Shown: positions 9,004 through 19,753 of the stretch, piece by piece | Layout: every line of letters starts with the position of its first letter | How positions within the stretch are numbered: the stretch's first letter is position 1 | DNA from: Tricholoma matsutake | Taxonomy: Eukaryota > Basidiomycota > Agaricomycetes > Agaricales > Tricholomataceae | Direction of reading: 5' to 3' | DNA: 64,000 nt | Assembly: GCA_026075535.2 (NCBI GenBank) | Contig: AP026545.1 | Coordinates: 1,612,001 to 1,676,000 of the forward strand | The notes under the pieces: model-generated | Told to the model about the DNA's origin: nothing | Database searches by the model: none | Seen by the model: only the letters and a program-made list of their open reading frames with translations | Made by a program: the position numbers and the translations under genes

Positions 9004-9152
9004 GAAGAACTCTCTCTCTTTGGTGGGCTGAAGGTGGAAAGGTACCCAAACCAGCAAGTTAATCTGTGAGCAATTGGAAGAATTTTTGCTTTTCGCTTGC
9101 ACCTTAGGATTACCTCCCCACCTTTCCTCTACTGTTTCAGGCACACTAGCCC

Positions 9153-10326
9153 ATGGCTACTGACACACAACCATCTATCAGTGCTGAGGAGTGCATGTGT
9201 CAAATGGAGGATACACCTGTAATGCTGAGTGAGTCATTTTGATGTCTCCTTGAATGCAAAACTTCGAATGGAGCCATGAAGGTACTCCCTAGCACTTCAA
9301 ACCCAGCATCCCAAGACTTTTGTGCATCCCCCACCCATGACGCCACTCATGAATGACCTTCCACAATGAGAGGTACTCATCACATCAAACCAGCAAGTCT
9401 GAACAAATTTGGAGGTGATTGTACACAAGGCTGCACCTTTCTCAATTCATGTGAACTGTACACATCCCTAGCCCCCCATCAATTTGTAGACAATCACGCA
9501 AAAATCATGTGGGCCCTCTTCTTCATGAAGAGTGGCTGCACTTTGCATTTTGTGGACTGCCACATGTGGTGTCTCCATGATGAAGGGCATCTATCATACA
9601 AATCCTGGGATGAATTCGTGCTTGACTTCATCACCGAGTTCTGTCTGAAGAACGAAGTACAGACTTGGAGAATGTCTCTTGAGATGTCTACATTCTTCCA
9701 AGGGTTGAAGACAGTCGACAAATATGTCGATGACTTTCGTGTGTGCACATTACTTCAAAGGTGCCCACATCATTTTGAAGTTCCATCAGGCACTCAATTC
9801 AAAGATCCAAGACCATGTGGCATGTCTGACATCTGGTCATCCATCTGACGACTCCCCAAAACAGTGGTATGATGCCGCTATCCTATGCGATGAGAATCAC
9901 ATTGCTAACGAAGCCTTTCAAATGTCTTTGAGAATCATTTCGTCGGTGCAAACATCATCTTCGAACACTTTGAGTGTGTTTCAAAGACATCTTCCCCGGG
10001 TTTTGATGCTTCCCACTCCCCTTGCATGCTACTCCCCTGCAGTGTCAAGTATTTTGACACCATCTCAAACAGCTCCACCCCCCTCAAATATATCCGTGTC
10101 TCTTCAACCTAAGGATGCAACAGGACTCATTTGTTTGTGTTGTGGCAAGGCTGGACATACACATCCCCAATGCCCAATGCATTTCGACGTCCAATACATG
10201 GATCTCAAAGAACAACAGGAGTTTGACCAGGACGAATTTGTAGCCCTCGATGTAAGGGAGGTGGAGGAATGGGTGAATGAAAAGGAGCAGGAGACTCACA
10301 AGGATTTTGGGCAGGACAATGAGTGA
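9153..10326 (+). pseudogene. Gy-C copy 1 gag
   Basis: Gag of a gypsy element: start MATDTQPSIS, early TGA at 9241, capsid region KFGGDCTQGCTFLNSCELY and HQFVDNHAKIMWAL (9400-9530), SWDEFVLDF (about 9605) and VDKYVDDFR (about 9715). A frameshift near 9750 moves it to a second frame, which ends with an intact CCHC zinc knuckle CLCCGKAGHTHPQC (about 10,132-10,173) for RNA binding. The gag of Gy-C copy 2 (minus strand, 31,100-33,061) shares CVQGCAFLNSCELY. Confidence 0.88.
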
Positions 10327-11225
10327 GCGGTATGCCACCATTGTCATTGAAGAATTGTTCTGAAGTTTTGTCAGTAGAAGGAGTGTATGAATTAAATGCT
10401 CTTTCTTTGACTAGTAGCCCTACAAACAATTTGCAAGCTGTACCAATCACTTCACCCCCTTGTTCATGTTTTTGTAGACATTCAAACTGGGAAAAACGAC
10501 TCCCCACATGCTATGTCATGGCTTCAACCCCAAGTCTGACTCTTTTGAAATCAATGTTTCGATGCAGACCACTGACACTGGTGAGGTGCTCACATCAAAA
10601 GCACTCCTGTACTGTGGGGCCATGGCCTTATTCATCGACTTGGGTTTCGTGAAGCAAAACAACTCTACCACCAAAAAGCTCAGTCGACCCATCTCTGTGT
10701 ACAATGTTGATGGCACACCGAATGAGGCAGGCAGCATTTCAGAGGTTTGGGACTGCGTCCTATGATATTGAAATCACTCCAAATGCACTACATTTGCAGT
10801 AAAAGGTCTGGGCAACCAGGACATTATCCTTGGCCTTACCTGGCTTTGAGAGCACAACCCCAAAGTTGATTGGTGGTGAGGCAAAGTAAAGATGAGTTGT
10901 TGTCCAAACCATTGTCGTACCTGCCAGAATGAGACAAACACTGAATGCAAGGCCACCTTCAAGAAGGCCAAATGTGTTTGTGTATGTTGTGCTGGCCTGA
11001 TGCCATTGACCAATGTCGAAATAGGGGATATCCCAGACCTCAACCCAGATTGGACAATGATGAGGATGATGATGAGCCATCTGTGGGGGAAGACGTGCCT
11101 GAAGATGGTGATCATGTCTTTGTGACTACGATCCCCTATGAGGCAGAATTCATATTGAATGTTTCGCAATGATTGGCTGAGGCATTCCACAAAAATTTGA
11201 TGCCCAGATCATTCCATGACTTGGT
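10327..11225 (+). pseudogene. Gy-C copy 1 aspartic protease and connector
   Basis: Retropepsin-type region, which would cleave the polyprotein. The active-site motif reads ALLYCGAMALFID (about 10,595-10,640), with tyrosine where the catalytic aspartate belongs (GAC to TAC). It continues with YNVDGTPNEAG and the flap/exit block GLGNQDIILGLTWL and NPKVDWW, crossing stops near 10,764 and 10,848. The connector to RT follows until the solo LTR-F insertion at 11,231. It would be inactive. Confidence 0.8.
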
Positions 11226-11230
11226 CCCTA

Positions 11231-11926
11231 TGTTAAGAACTGATCCTAGAGGCCACTTCGGAATCCGACCAGACACTGCAGATGATGATTGCGGGAGATT
11301 GTCAGGTTGATGCGGATTCTGCGGGAGGGGAAACAGAAAGGACTTGGCTTTAGCTTGTAAGAAGCTGCGCCCTTCACCTTGTCATTTCAAGTCGAGGGTT
11401 TAGAGGTAGGAGCGGGAAAGTGCAGGTAATACGGGGAGGAGTATGGAGGGACTTAGGTTAAGTTCAGATGAGACTAGAACTTCAGAGGGAGACTAGGGGT
11501 TGAGTCGAATGGAGTTCAGACTCTTAGAGGACAGGGGCTGGAGTAGAAGGAGGTTTTAGATTGGCAGGGTAAAGTCGAGTCTATGTCAATATATGAACTG
11601 CCGAATACAAGGCAAAACTAACTAAGCTTAAATACTGTAGTCTGGAATAATGCGGAACAGGAACGAAGACTGCAGCAGTGTCTCAACTGCGTAGATAAAT
11701 TATCTAGCGGGAGCCGCACAGGAATCCATAGTTGAATTTGCAATAGAGACGGCAGCCTTGGGAAGGCAGCCGTGGATGCTGTACAAGGCAGCCTGGTGCA
11801 CAGCAGTGTGGGCAGTGCAAGGTGGCTGGGAACGAAATCGGGAGGCGTAGGCAAAAGTCATGTTCAACGTGCGGGAAAGAGTCGGATGGATGCGGGTTTC
11901 GATCGGGCGAGGAACAGTTCTTGACA
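11231..11926 (+). repeat. Solo LTR-F
   Basis: A 696 bp LTR, TGTTAAGAAC...GTTCTTGACA, with a perfect 5-bp target duplication CCCTA (11,226-11,230 and 11,927-11,931), inserted in Gy-C pol. No internal region, so it is a recombined solo LTR. Relatives are at 23,615-24,320 and, reversed, 25,954-26,508. Confidence 0.93.
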
Positions 11927-12328
11927 CCCTATGCACTTCCATGACTTTGAAGACCTCTTCACGAAATCTTTGTTTGACTGCCTACCCAATCGAAAGATCT
12001 GGGATCATGCCATCAAACTGATTCCAATTTCCTGGAGCTAAGGCTTTAAGCTGCAAGGTCTACCCTCGCCCTAATGAACAGTCCAAAAATGGACGAGTTC
12101 ATTCATGAAAACCTTTGTAGTGAACAAATACACCCTTCAAAATCACCCATGGCATCCCCAGTCTTTTTTATCAAGAAGAAGGATGGCACTCTTCATCTCG
12201 TACAGGACTATCGAGCCTTGAATGCCCTCATGATCAAAAATTGGTACCCCCTTCCCCTCATTTTGGAACTTGTCAACCAACTTCGAGGAGCAAAATACTT
12301 CATGAAACTTGATGTTAAGTGGGGTTAC
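11927..12328 (+). pseudogene. Gy-C copy 1 reverse transcriptase, N-terminal part
   Basis: Continues pol after the solo LTR. It has WDHAIKLI, then KSPMASPVFFIKKKDGTLHLVQDYRALN (split by stops and frame changes) and YPLPLI.ELVNQLRGAKYF.KLDVKWGY, the fingers and first palm motif of gypsy RT. It stops at 12,328, before the Y-x-D-D box, where an unrelated TGTTACAATTTTCC sequence begins. RNase H and integrase of this copy are absent from the window. Confidence 0.88.
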
Positions 12329-12422
12329 TGTTACAATTTTCCTTGTAACACATCGGACCTGACCGACCCAACATACCTGATGATTCCCTCCAGACAGGAG
12401 GCACTCCCTGACTCATGCCTGA
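12329..12422. repeat. Truncated LTR-like fragment
   Basis: Begins TGTTACAATTTTCC in the middle of the Gy-C RT codons and runs to the start of the Gy-A copy 2 LTR at 12,423. TG start and position suggest the first 94 bp of another retroelement LTR, itself interrupted. No second copy is present to confirm it. Confidence 0.35.
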
Positions 12423-12431
12423 TGTTAGGGT

Positions 12432-13257
12432 TAGCATTTTCAGGTACAGTTAAGTCTGGTTTTTGAAGTCTAAATGGGGCAACCACAACCACAACCGGTC
12501 CAGGACTGACCCAGATATTGATGGACCGCAACTGGACCACATAGGACCAGTCCATATCGGTCCATGGACTGATGAAAACCAGTCCAAACTGACTTTTTGT
12601 TGTCAAATTTGTTGTACCAATATATCCCATATGTTTCTCAGCAACTACTACCCAGACCATTTAACAGTTACATTAGCAGTTGGATATCGTACTTCCCTGG
12701 CGACTGGTCCAACTTTTAAGAGATTCCATCAAGATTTGACTGAGATATGACCAAAACAAAAGTATATTGTATTACATGTTGTAGTTTGTAGTTTGTAGTT
12801 GTAGTTGTAGTATGTAGTTGCAGCTTGTGAGGGGTGTTAAATTAATCAAAGATACATGGTACAGATGTTTATGTGTGTTATTTTTATGTATTGGATGGTG
12901 TCCAGTTGTACCCAACATTTTTGTAACACAAGGTATAAGCAGTACAATCAAAGTTATTTTAATCATGATGAAATTCTTGTGCAAAATGTATTTGGTCATA
13001 TCTCTCTCAGTTCTCAACCATTTTTGATGATCCAGGGAGCGAAATTAAAGGCATTATGTGTGGGAATTGGGGGGAATAGCCTACATGACATATGAACCGG
13101 TTTTCATCAGTTTGATGATATTCTTCAAAGCAAAAGACTGGCAACTGGACTGCAAAAGACCGGTCCTATAAATAGCCACCTGACAAACCAGACTTTGGTT
13201 CGGTTCAGTTCGGTTTCGGCCTTTTTCCAGCTCGTAGGACCAGACCTTTAAACACTA
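12432..13257. mobile_element. Non-autonomous hAT-type element, T3-like ends
   Basis: 826 bp. Right end (reversed) TAGTGTTTAAAGGTCTGGTCC; left end TAGCATTTTCAGG is diverged (9 of 13 matching). Flanking 8 bp are GTTAGGGT and GTAAGGGT, one mismatch, and both are Gy-A LTR sequence. The ends are rich in GGACCAGT/ACTGGTCC words. A GTAGTTT-type short tandem repeat lies at about 12,779-12,830. No hairpin-intron core and no gene were seen. Confidence 0.7.
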
Positions 13258-13615
13258 GTAAGGGTGACACCCACTATCTGCTAGCTAAGACCGTGCAGGT
13301 TCTCTCTACAAGAAGGGGGTGTGATGTGCATGCATGACAGTACTTTACACTCCCCCCCCCCAGTCCGAGCGGACTACGCTTGGACACACTCGGACACTCA
13401 GACTGTCCTCAGACTTCACTTGGACTTCACTCGGACTCTGCTTGGACACTTGGACTGTCCTAGGACTGTCCGAGCACTGCACTCAGACTTTGCTTGGACT
13501 TTGCTTGGACAGCATCAATTGTGCATTTATTTATACCTTTAAAGTACTGTCCAAGTAAAGTCCAAGTTCCAGACCTAGAAAAATTCTTATAAGTCTCACA
13601 AAATGATGTGTGCAC

Positions 13616-13697
13616 AGCAGGAATTGAACCAACAGACTTCTGGACTAGCAATCACATGATGACCAAACATGCATACTCTACCACTTAAGCCAAGTAG
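13616..13697 (-). other. tRNA-like sequence, left side of T1 copy 2
   Basis: Minus strand A-box-like TGGCTTAAGTGGTAGAGT (from 13,692) and B-box-like GGTTCAATTCC (to 13,620). It is the most tRNA-like of the five, but its stems do not pair fully. It points toward the left end. Confidence 0.55.
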
Positions 13698-14181
13698 TCA
13701 TTCAAAGTTACATACATTATATCTATTTATTACTGAAATCTGATTTTATATATATCATGAATAGATTATTAAATTGACCCCCTTGCATCTGTGCGAGGGG
13801 TAATTAATATGTATAATACTAGGCCCTCCCCTTGTGAGCTCGAGGGGAGGGGGCCGTAACTATCAATTATAAAAATAAATTAAAAACACCCACCACAAGC
13901 AATTGCTCGTGGCAGCATTCATCTCTCCCAGGGTTGTCCCCTGGCCATCTCGCTCTCCTGTCCCCATTCTTCTCCCCCCCAAACCACCCCATGAGCAGAT
14001 GCTCATAGGCGTGGAGTGGGTGTTATCATGGGTGTCCCCACTCTCATTGTTGTCTCCCTTCCCCCTCATCTCCCTTCCCCCTCATCTCTTCACCCTCACC
14101 TTCCACCCTGTGAGCAGGGGCTCGCAGCAGTGGTGGTGGTGGTGTCCCCCCATCGTTGTTGTTGCCAGTAGTAGTTTGTAC

Positions 14182-14238
14182 CTAAAGAAAGTTGGTTAGC
14201 ATTGAAAAATGAAATGAGAAAAGAAAAAAAAAACTTAC
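14182..14238 (-). other. Candidate spliceosomal intron (57 nt)
   Basis: Minus strand: GTAAGT donor shortly after the H1 hairpin at 14,242-14,272, GCTAACCAAC branch region, CTTTAG acceptor. Confidence 0.78.
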
Positions 14239-14601
14239 CTAGGACCCAAGAGACATTGACATCTCTTGGGCCTTTTTTGTCTCCCTGTTGGTACCTGCAC
14301 TCTTGCACCCCCCATCCACCCCACGAGCAGTTGCCTGTGGCAGTTATGGGGGGTGCTGGCTGTCATTGGTGTCTCCCCTAATTGTCGTTGTTCCACCCAT
14401 TGTCCACTCTATGAGCAGTGGCTCATAGGGCTGGGGTGGGTGGTGTCATCGTTCCCTGCCATTGTTGTCGCCGTTAGCAGCCGCTCTCCCCCATGTGAGC
14501 AGTTGCTTGCACTGGTGGGGGTGGGTGCTGGGTCGTGGTCTCATTGTTGTTCCTCAGCTGGTGGTTTGGGGGTCATTGTGCTGCTACAGTATAGATATAA
14601 C

Positions 14602-14667
14602 CTATAATTAATGAAAAAATGAGTTAGCTTAAAGAAAACATGAGAAAAGAAAAAAGAAAAAACTCAC
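14602..14667 (-). other. Candidate spliceosomal intron (66 nt)
   Basis: Minus strand: GTGAGT donor 3 nt after the H1 hairpin at 14,671-14,702 (stem GGGCCCAAATGAC), AGCTAACTC branch, ATTATAG acceptor. Confidence 0.78.
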
Positions 14668-14924
14668 CTGGGGCCCAAATGACTCTATTGTCATTTGGGC
14701 CCATTTCATCATGTGCTGGCATGGGACCCATGACTGTGGGGTGTTCAGGGGGTGGTGGCAGCAGCAGGACGCAGGAGGGAGGCAGTGTCATCGAGTGGTG
14801 GTGGTGGTGGTGGTTGGTGATGATTGATGATGAGCTGGCATCGTCATTGGTGATGCAGCTGTGTTGATTTGTCATCACAACTGGGGCAGTACATAGAGAG
14901 ATAAAACTATTTACCTGTAATGAT

Positions 14925-14996
14925 ACTTTAGTCTAACGGTTATATTGTTGCCTTAATTGTACTTTATCATGTGACTATGAGGGTTCAATCCTAGGT
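14925..14996 (+). other. tRNA-like sequence, right side of T1 copy 2
   Basis: A-box-like TAGTCTAACGGTTAT (from 14,930) and B-box-like GGGTTCAATCC (to 14,991), pointing toward the right end; mirror partner of the sequence at 13,616. Confidence 0.5.
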
Positions 14997-15492
14997 CAGT
15001 CCGAGGACTCAGCTCGGACTGGACATCTAGTTTGGCAGGACTTTCAGCCAACAAAGTCTGAGCAAAGTCTGAGCAAAGTCCTAGGACTGTCCTTGGACTG
15101 TCCGAGTGTCCAAGTGGAGTCCGCTTGGATTGGGGGGGGAGTGTAAAGACCTCACACATGATGGGGGAATTGATGGTTTTGATGCGAGGGGTTATTAATA
15201 GATGAGTTTGTTGAGAAAGGCATTTCACACCACAAGTGTAGGTGGGATACCTAAGAGAACACAACTGGGGTCCCCTAGGTGTATATTTAAGGTTTATATA
15301 CTATGTTACATATATTGTACATTGTTGTTACCAACATGCTCGTACATGTGCATACATATTGATGCATGTGAAATAAAATTCTCACACTATCAAAGTGTAG
15401 CATCATTTGGCGTAATGTAGTGTAATTCAACATAATAAAATAAAATGAAATTTTATCAGGTAATGGGGCTGTTTCTTAACATTACCCCCCTT

Positions 15493-16900
15493 TTATGCCT
15501 CAACTTCCAGGCTAGAAAATATTGTATCTGTCCCCTCTGTGAAATTTTGGTAAGGCTGGAATTTCATCCCCTCATATACCATTCTCGCAATGTGATGCAG
15601 AGCATTTGTATTATGTTTAAAGAATTGGGTGATCGCATTATGTGCTCGCTTACAATTCTCTTTGGGTTCCCACAAATTATTTTCATTGGTATAATTCTTC
15701 CACTTTATCAAGAACTCCAATTTATTCCATCAAAGATGTGAGTCTAGAATTTCTTCAACTATATATTCTGGACCGCCTTCTACTATTATTGGAGGTTGTG
15801 GAGTGGTTTGTTGGCCAGGAATAGTGGGCAGGCAGTAGAGGCATAGGCAGGAAACGTTAATCTCAGGATCAATTTTGAATGATTGTGGTAATTTTAGCAC
15901 TACTGCATTAGGCAAAATTACTTTAGAGATTGTGTATGGGCCAACTTGTTTCTCCGTAAGTTTCCTAGAAGGTCATGGAATATTTAGGTTCTTGGTACTT
16001 AGCCATAGCAAGTCACCAACATTGTACTCTGGAGTGGGAGCTCGAGTACGATCCACATGTCGCATCATGTCATCACGTGCTTTCATCAATGCCACCTCTA
16101 CTTCTTCTTGTACCTTTTGCATCTTAGATACAAAGTCTTCTACTGATTGTACCTTAACTTCCCTGTGGGGTTCTATTCCCATGCAGGGATGATACCTGTA
16201 ATTAGCGAAGAAGGGTGACATGCGAGTAGCCAAATGGAATTTATTATTGTGGGAAAATTTGACAATTGCCAACCTTTGGGCCAGTCAGTTTGTTGGTAGT
16301 TGACAAACATATGTAGGTACTGCTCCAACTCCTGGTTCATTCTCTCTGTCTGCCCATCAGTTTGCGGGTGATATGCCATAGATAATTTAGTTTGAATCCC
16401 CAATACATTGTTTAGTTCTTGCATAAATGTGGAAGCAAATTGTGGTCTGTGATTGGAGATAATGGTATCTGGTAATCCATGTAACCACCATACCTGATTG
16501 AGATAGAGGTGCACCAAGCCCAATGATGAGGTTTCTGTAGTAGTAGGAATAATATGGACCTCCTTTGTGAAGCAGTCACATACTATGAATATTGCATCAT
16601 ACCCATGAGCCTCAGGTAATCCAGTAATAAAATCCACAGATATGTCTTGCATGCTTTAGGTATAGGATTCAGCATTAATTTCCCTGCAGGTTTCTTGGGA
16701 AATTTCTTCCCCCTCATGCACATGTCACATCCATCCACATACCCCAACACATATTCAGAAATTCTGGGCCACCAATAATTTCTCATTACTAATTCCAACA
16801 TCTTCCATCTTCCTGGGTGTCCAGCAGTCAGCGTATTATGATGTAACTGGACGATTTCCCTTTGCAAATCCTGATCCTTCAGTACATACACCTTTCCTCA
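15493..16900 (-). pseudogene. Gy-A copy 2 integrase with C-terminal chromodomain
   Basis: Integrase joins element DNA to the genome. On the minus strand from 16,891: an HHCC zinc domain (HHNTL.AGHPG ... CDMC), the catalytic core (SVDFITGLP, then IISNHRPQFAS, then TDGQTERMNQELEQ), the GKPY-like region with NVGDLLWLSTKN, and a chromodomain (YIVEEILDSHL, LEFLIKWKNYTNENNLWEP, about 15,600-15,790) that would target chromatin. It is broken by frameshifts near 16,640 and 15,960. The second catalytic aspartate is asparagine (codon at 16,452-16,454). The stop lies just before the purine tract and LTR. Confidence 0.92.
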
Positions 16901-17009
16901 GAATAACACCAACCCTTGTTCCTCAGCCCATTCATCTCCTTTAATATTACCTTTCTTCTCTCCCTTCAGAGCTTTCATGGCTTCCACTACTTCATCATCC
17001 ATTTCTGAA

Positions 17010-17394
17010 CATTGTCTAATTTTAGACAACATTTCCATTTCCTATCTATCTATTAATAGATGCCCTTGATGCATAGGGCAAATGCAAAAGTATTTGGGTT
17101 TGAGTAAGGTAATGTTTATATTGTCCTCCTCTGCCCCCCTTTTGTGATCAATACATCTGTATAATGCATCTGCTTTAGGCAATGGCACAGGTAACCCATG
17201 GGTACTTTTGAGCATACCCATACCCATATATTGTCTAATTTTAGACAACATTTCCATTTCCGAGCTATCTATTAATAGATGCCCTTGACGCATAGGGCAA
17301 ATGTGAAAGTATTTGGGTTTGAGTAAGGTAACATTCTTATTGTCCTCCTCCACCCCCTTTTGTGATCAATACATCTGGATAATGCATCTGCTTT
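17010..17394 (-). repeat. Tandem duplication of about 165 bp with a T2-end fragment at the junction
   Basis: 17,010-17,173 and 17,229-17,394 are near-identical blocks of the RNase H/integrase linker (sharing RCIDHKRG, LLKPKYF and QGHLLID). Between them lie about 55 bp beginning TAGGCAATGGCACAGGTAAC, which resembles the T2 terminal repeat TAGGGCATGGCACGGGTAAC, and containing CATACCCATACCC. Confidence 0.75.
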
Positions 17395-17870
17395 TCTCAT
17401 TAAGCTTCCCACTTTATGAACCAAGTGGAAATTAAAACATGATAGGAATAACACCCAATGCACTTGCTGGCAGTTAAGCTTTTTAGTGGACATGAAGTAT
17501 TGCAGATTTTGATGATCCATCCAGATCTCAATCTGATGTGTACATCCCTCCAAATAATGTCTCCACGCCTCCAACACTTGTATTATTCCCAACATCTCTT
17601 TGTCATCCACATCATAATTCCTTTCCACATCATTCAACCCTTGGGACAAATATGCACAAGGATGCCATTTGTCATCTTCACACAGCATTGATAATACTGC
17701 TCCAGTAGCAAAGTTGGATGCGTCTGATTCCACTTGTAAGGGACGCATGAAATCTACTGGGGATAATATTGGTCCCTCCACAAACTTCCTCTTCAACTCC
17801 TCAAATGCTGTCTGCTGCTGTTCCCCCACCTCCACACTACTCCCTTTTGCATAAGGTTATGTAAGGGTGT
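17229..17870 (-). pseudogene. Gy-A copy 2 RNase H
   Basis: RNase H removes the RNA strand during reverse transcription. Minus strand: TAFEELK..FVEGPIL, VESDASNFATGAVLS (first catalytic aspartate kept), WHPCAYLSQGLNDVERNYDVDDKEML, WRHYLEGCTHQIEIWMDHQNLQYF and LNCQQVHWVLFL.CFNF, then KADALSRCIDHKRG. The order and length are normal for the family. A reading-frame break follows near 17,350, inside the tandem duplication. Confidence 0.92.
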
Positions 17871-17879
17871 GGCAATTTT

Positions 17880-18960
17880 GGAAAAATTATGCACAAAGTG
17901 ATGATAGTAATTTGTGAGTCCCAAGAAGGCTTGAACCGGTGGGTGCAGGCCAATCAGTAATTGCCTGTCCCTTGATCGGATCCATTTTGATCCTGCCAGG
18001 GCCCATCAATAATCCTAGGAACTCAATCTTGCTTGCCCCAAACACACACTTCTCTGGTTTCAAAAATAGATCATTCTCCACTAATCTCTGTAACACCTCC
18101 TGCACTATCACTTCATGATTTTCTTCATCCTCCATGAATATCAGAATGTTGTCAATAGATATTATTACCATGCCTTTGTCTATTATGTCCTTGAAAATGT
18201 CATTCATCATATTTTGGAAAGTTGGGGGACTATTGGTCATCCCAAAAAACATGACAAGCAGCTCAAAGGATCCTCAATGCATGGCAAATGCAGCCTTCCA
18301 CTCATCTCCTTTCCTTGTTTGTACATCAATGTATCCCCATTGTAAATCCAATGTTGTAAAGACCTTGGCTTTTCCCACCTTGTCAATTATTTCTGAGATC
18401 AACAGCAGGGGGTACACATTCTTCACTGTCCACTCATTCAGATACCTATAATCTATACACATCCTCTTCCTCTGATCTTTCTTTGGCACAAAGAATATTG
18501 GTGACATCTGTGGCGATTTCAAAGGAAACACTGTCTGCTGCTGCTCCCCCCACCTCCACACTACTCCCTTTTGCATAAGGTTATGTAAGGGTGCAGCAAT
18601 TTTGGAAAAATTATGCATAAAGCGATGATAATAATTTGCAAGTCCCAAGAAGGCTTGAACCTCCTTGACATGGGTGGGTGCAGGCCAGTCAGTGATCAGG
18701 GAGTATGCATTCTTCACTGTCCACTCATTCAGATACCTATAATCTATACACATCCTCTTCCTCTGATCTTTCTTTGGCATGAAGAATATTGGTGATGTCT
18801 GTGGTGATTTCAAAGGTCATATGTATCCTTTGTGCAATTGCACATTTAGGAACACATCAACTTCTTCTTGTTCCATCAGAGATAACGGATATACCATTGA
18901 CTTCTTCGGCACAAACCCTGGCTTCATCTCAATAGCATGATCCCATGGCTTCCACACCGG
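17880..18960 (-). pseudogene. Gy-A copy 2 reverse transcriptase, internally rearranged
   Basis: RT motifs on the minus strand: [56 protein letters not shown] and the catalytic box, here S-I-D-N (AAC at 18,148-18,150), instead of Y-I-D-D, then PEKCVFGASKIEFLG. The fingers block appears twice in one open frame (18,330-18,530 and 18,680-18,813), separated by TDWPAPTHVKEVQAFLGLANYYH, which normally belongs after the palm and also occurs there (about 17,880-17,960). This is a chimeric duplication. Inactive. Confidence 0.9.
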
Positions 18961-19749
18961 CATTCACTCAGACTCCTTCTTCGGAAAACCTGACAGATAT
19001 TCATGATATGCTTTTAGTACCCACTCCTCCACTGGCTTCTCCACCTTCACAATATTCTTGTCCCATGACTGTCCTCCACAAATTGCTCTAAAGGTTTGCT
19101 TCTGCTCTTCCTTTTCAATCATGATTGGAACTTCCCCATGTGGCATTTCCTCATCCTCCACTCCCTCCATCATAACAGAATACTTCCTTGGATGTTCTTT
19201 CTCTTTCTCTTTCTTCTTCTCCTTCTTCATCTTCCTCCCATACACATTACATTCCTTAGGGCAAGGAGTCATTTGTACTGTCCCAGTTTTCCAATCAATT
19301 TTGGGATTATCCTTCTGTATTATTAGATTGGTTTTCCCAAGATTGCACACTTCATATCACAACAGGCAGAGCATAACTTTCACAGAGAGAAAATGTGGAG
19401 AAAATGTGGAGAGAATTACCCTTTTTCATGTAGCAAACAAGTAAAGAAAAACTGGTGAAAATAGATTATTTTCACCAGTTTTTCTTTACTTGTTTGCTAC
19501 ATGAAAAAGTGTAATTTTCTCCACATTTTCTCCACATTTTCTCTCTGGGAAAGTTTTGCCATGCCTGTTGTGTATATGGCTTGTTCCTGATGCTCATGAT
19601 ACTTTAGTACCATGGTCACCTCCTCCTTGATAGTTCCTCCACGATTAACTGTTCTGTCAATATTATACACCATTATAGGTTGTGACAGCTTGCGTGTGCT
19701 AGTACCATTTCTGGTAATTAAGGATCAATTAATAAATAGTCCTGTAGCA
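18961..19749 (-). pseudogene. Gy-A copy 2 protease C-terminal part and connector
   Basis: Minus strand: after the protease active site (split by the LTR at 19,754) come YNIDRTVNRGGTIKEEV (about 19,620-19,680), then, beyond a MITE, NPKIDWKTGTVQMTPCP (about 19,270) and a lysine/glutamate-rich linker, leading toward [10 protein letters not shown] at the start of RT. Frame is kept in pieces only. Confidence 0.8.
19358..19572. mobile_element. Foldback MITE of 215 bp in the protease gene
   Basis: Terminal repeats CACAACAGGCA / TGCCTGTTGTG, and arms of about 95 bp that are near-perfect reverse complements around position 19,462. Flanks are CATA(T) and TATA; a TA target duplication (Tc1/mariner type) is possible but not provable because the flanks are AT-rich. 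It contains two copies of ATGTGGAGAAA per arm. Confidence 0.82.
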
Positions 19750-19753
19750 CCAC

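Larger units (their letters stand above)
13338..15153. mobile_element. Non-autonomous hAT-type element, T1 ends (copy 2)
   Basis: 1816 bp, left CAGTACTTTACACTCCCCCC and right (reversed) GAGGTCTTTACACTCCCCCC. The flanking 8 bp ATGCATGA/ACACATGA match at 6 of 8 positions and reconstruct the Gy-A LTR when the element is removed. Layout: GGACT-rich flank (13,370-13,560), tRNA-like (minus), two H3 hairpins, H2 hairpins, intron, H1 hairpin, H2 hairpins, intron, H1 hairpin, (GGT)n at about 14,800, tRNA-like (plus), GGACT-rich flank. The core is read on the minus strand. Confidence 0.85.
12423..15481 (-). repeat. 3' LTR of Gy-A copy 2, split by two hAT-type elements
   Basis: On the minus strand the LTR starts TGTTAAGAAACAGCC at 15,481, directly after a purine tract (15,482-15,496), and ends at 12,423. 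Three LTR pieces remain: 15,154-15,481, 13,258-13,337 and 12,423-12,431. The two insertions between them are bounded by 8-bp duplications. Sequence matches the Gy-A copy 1 LTR at 2669-3070. Confidence 0.85.
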
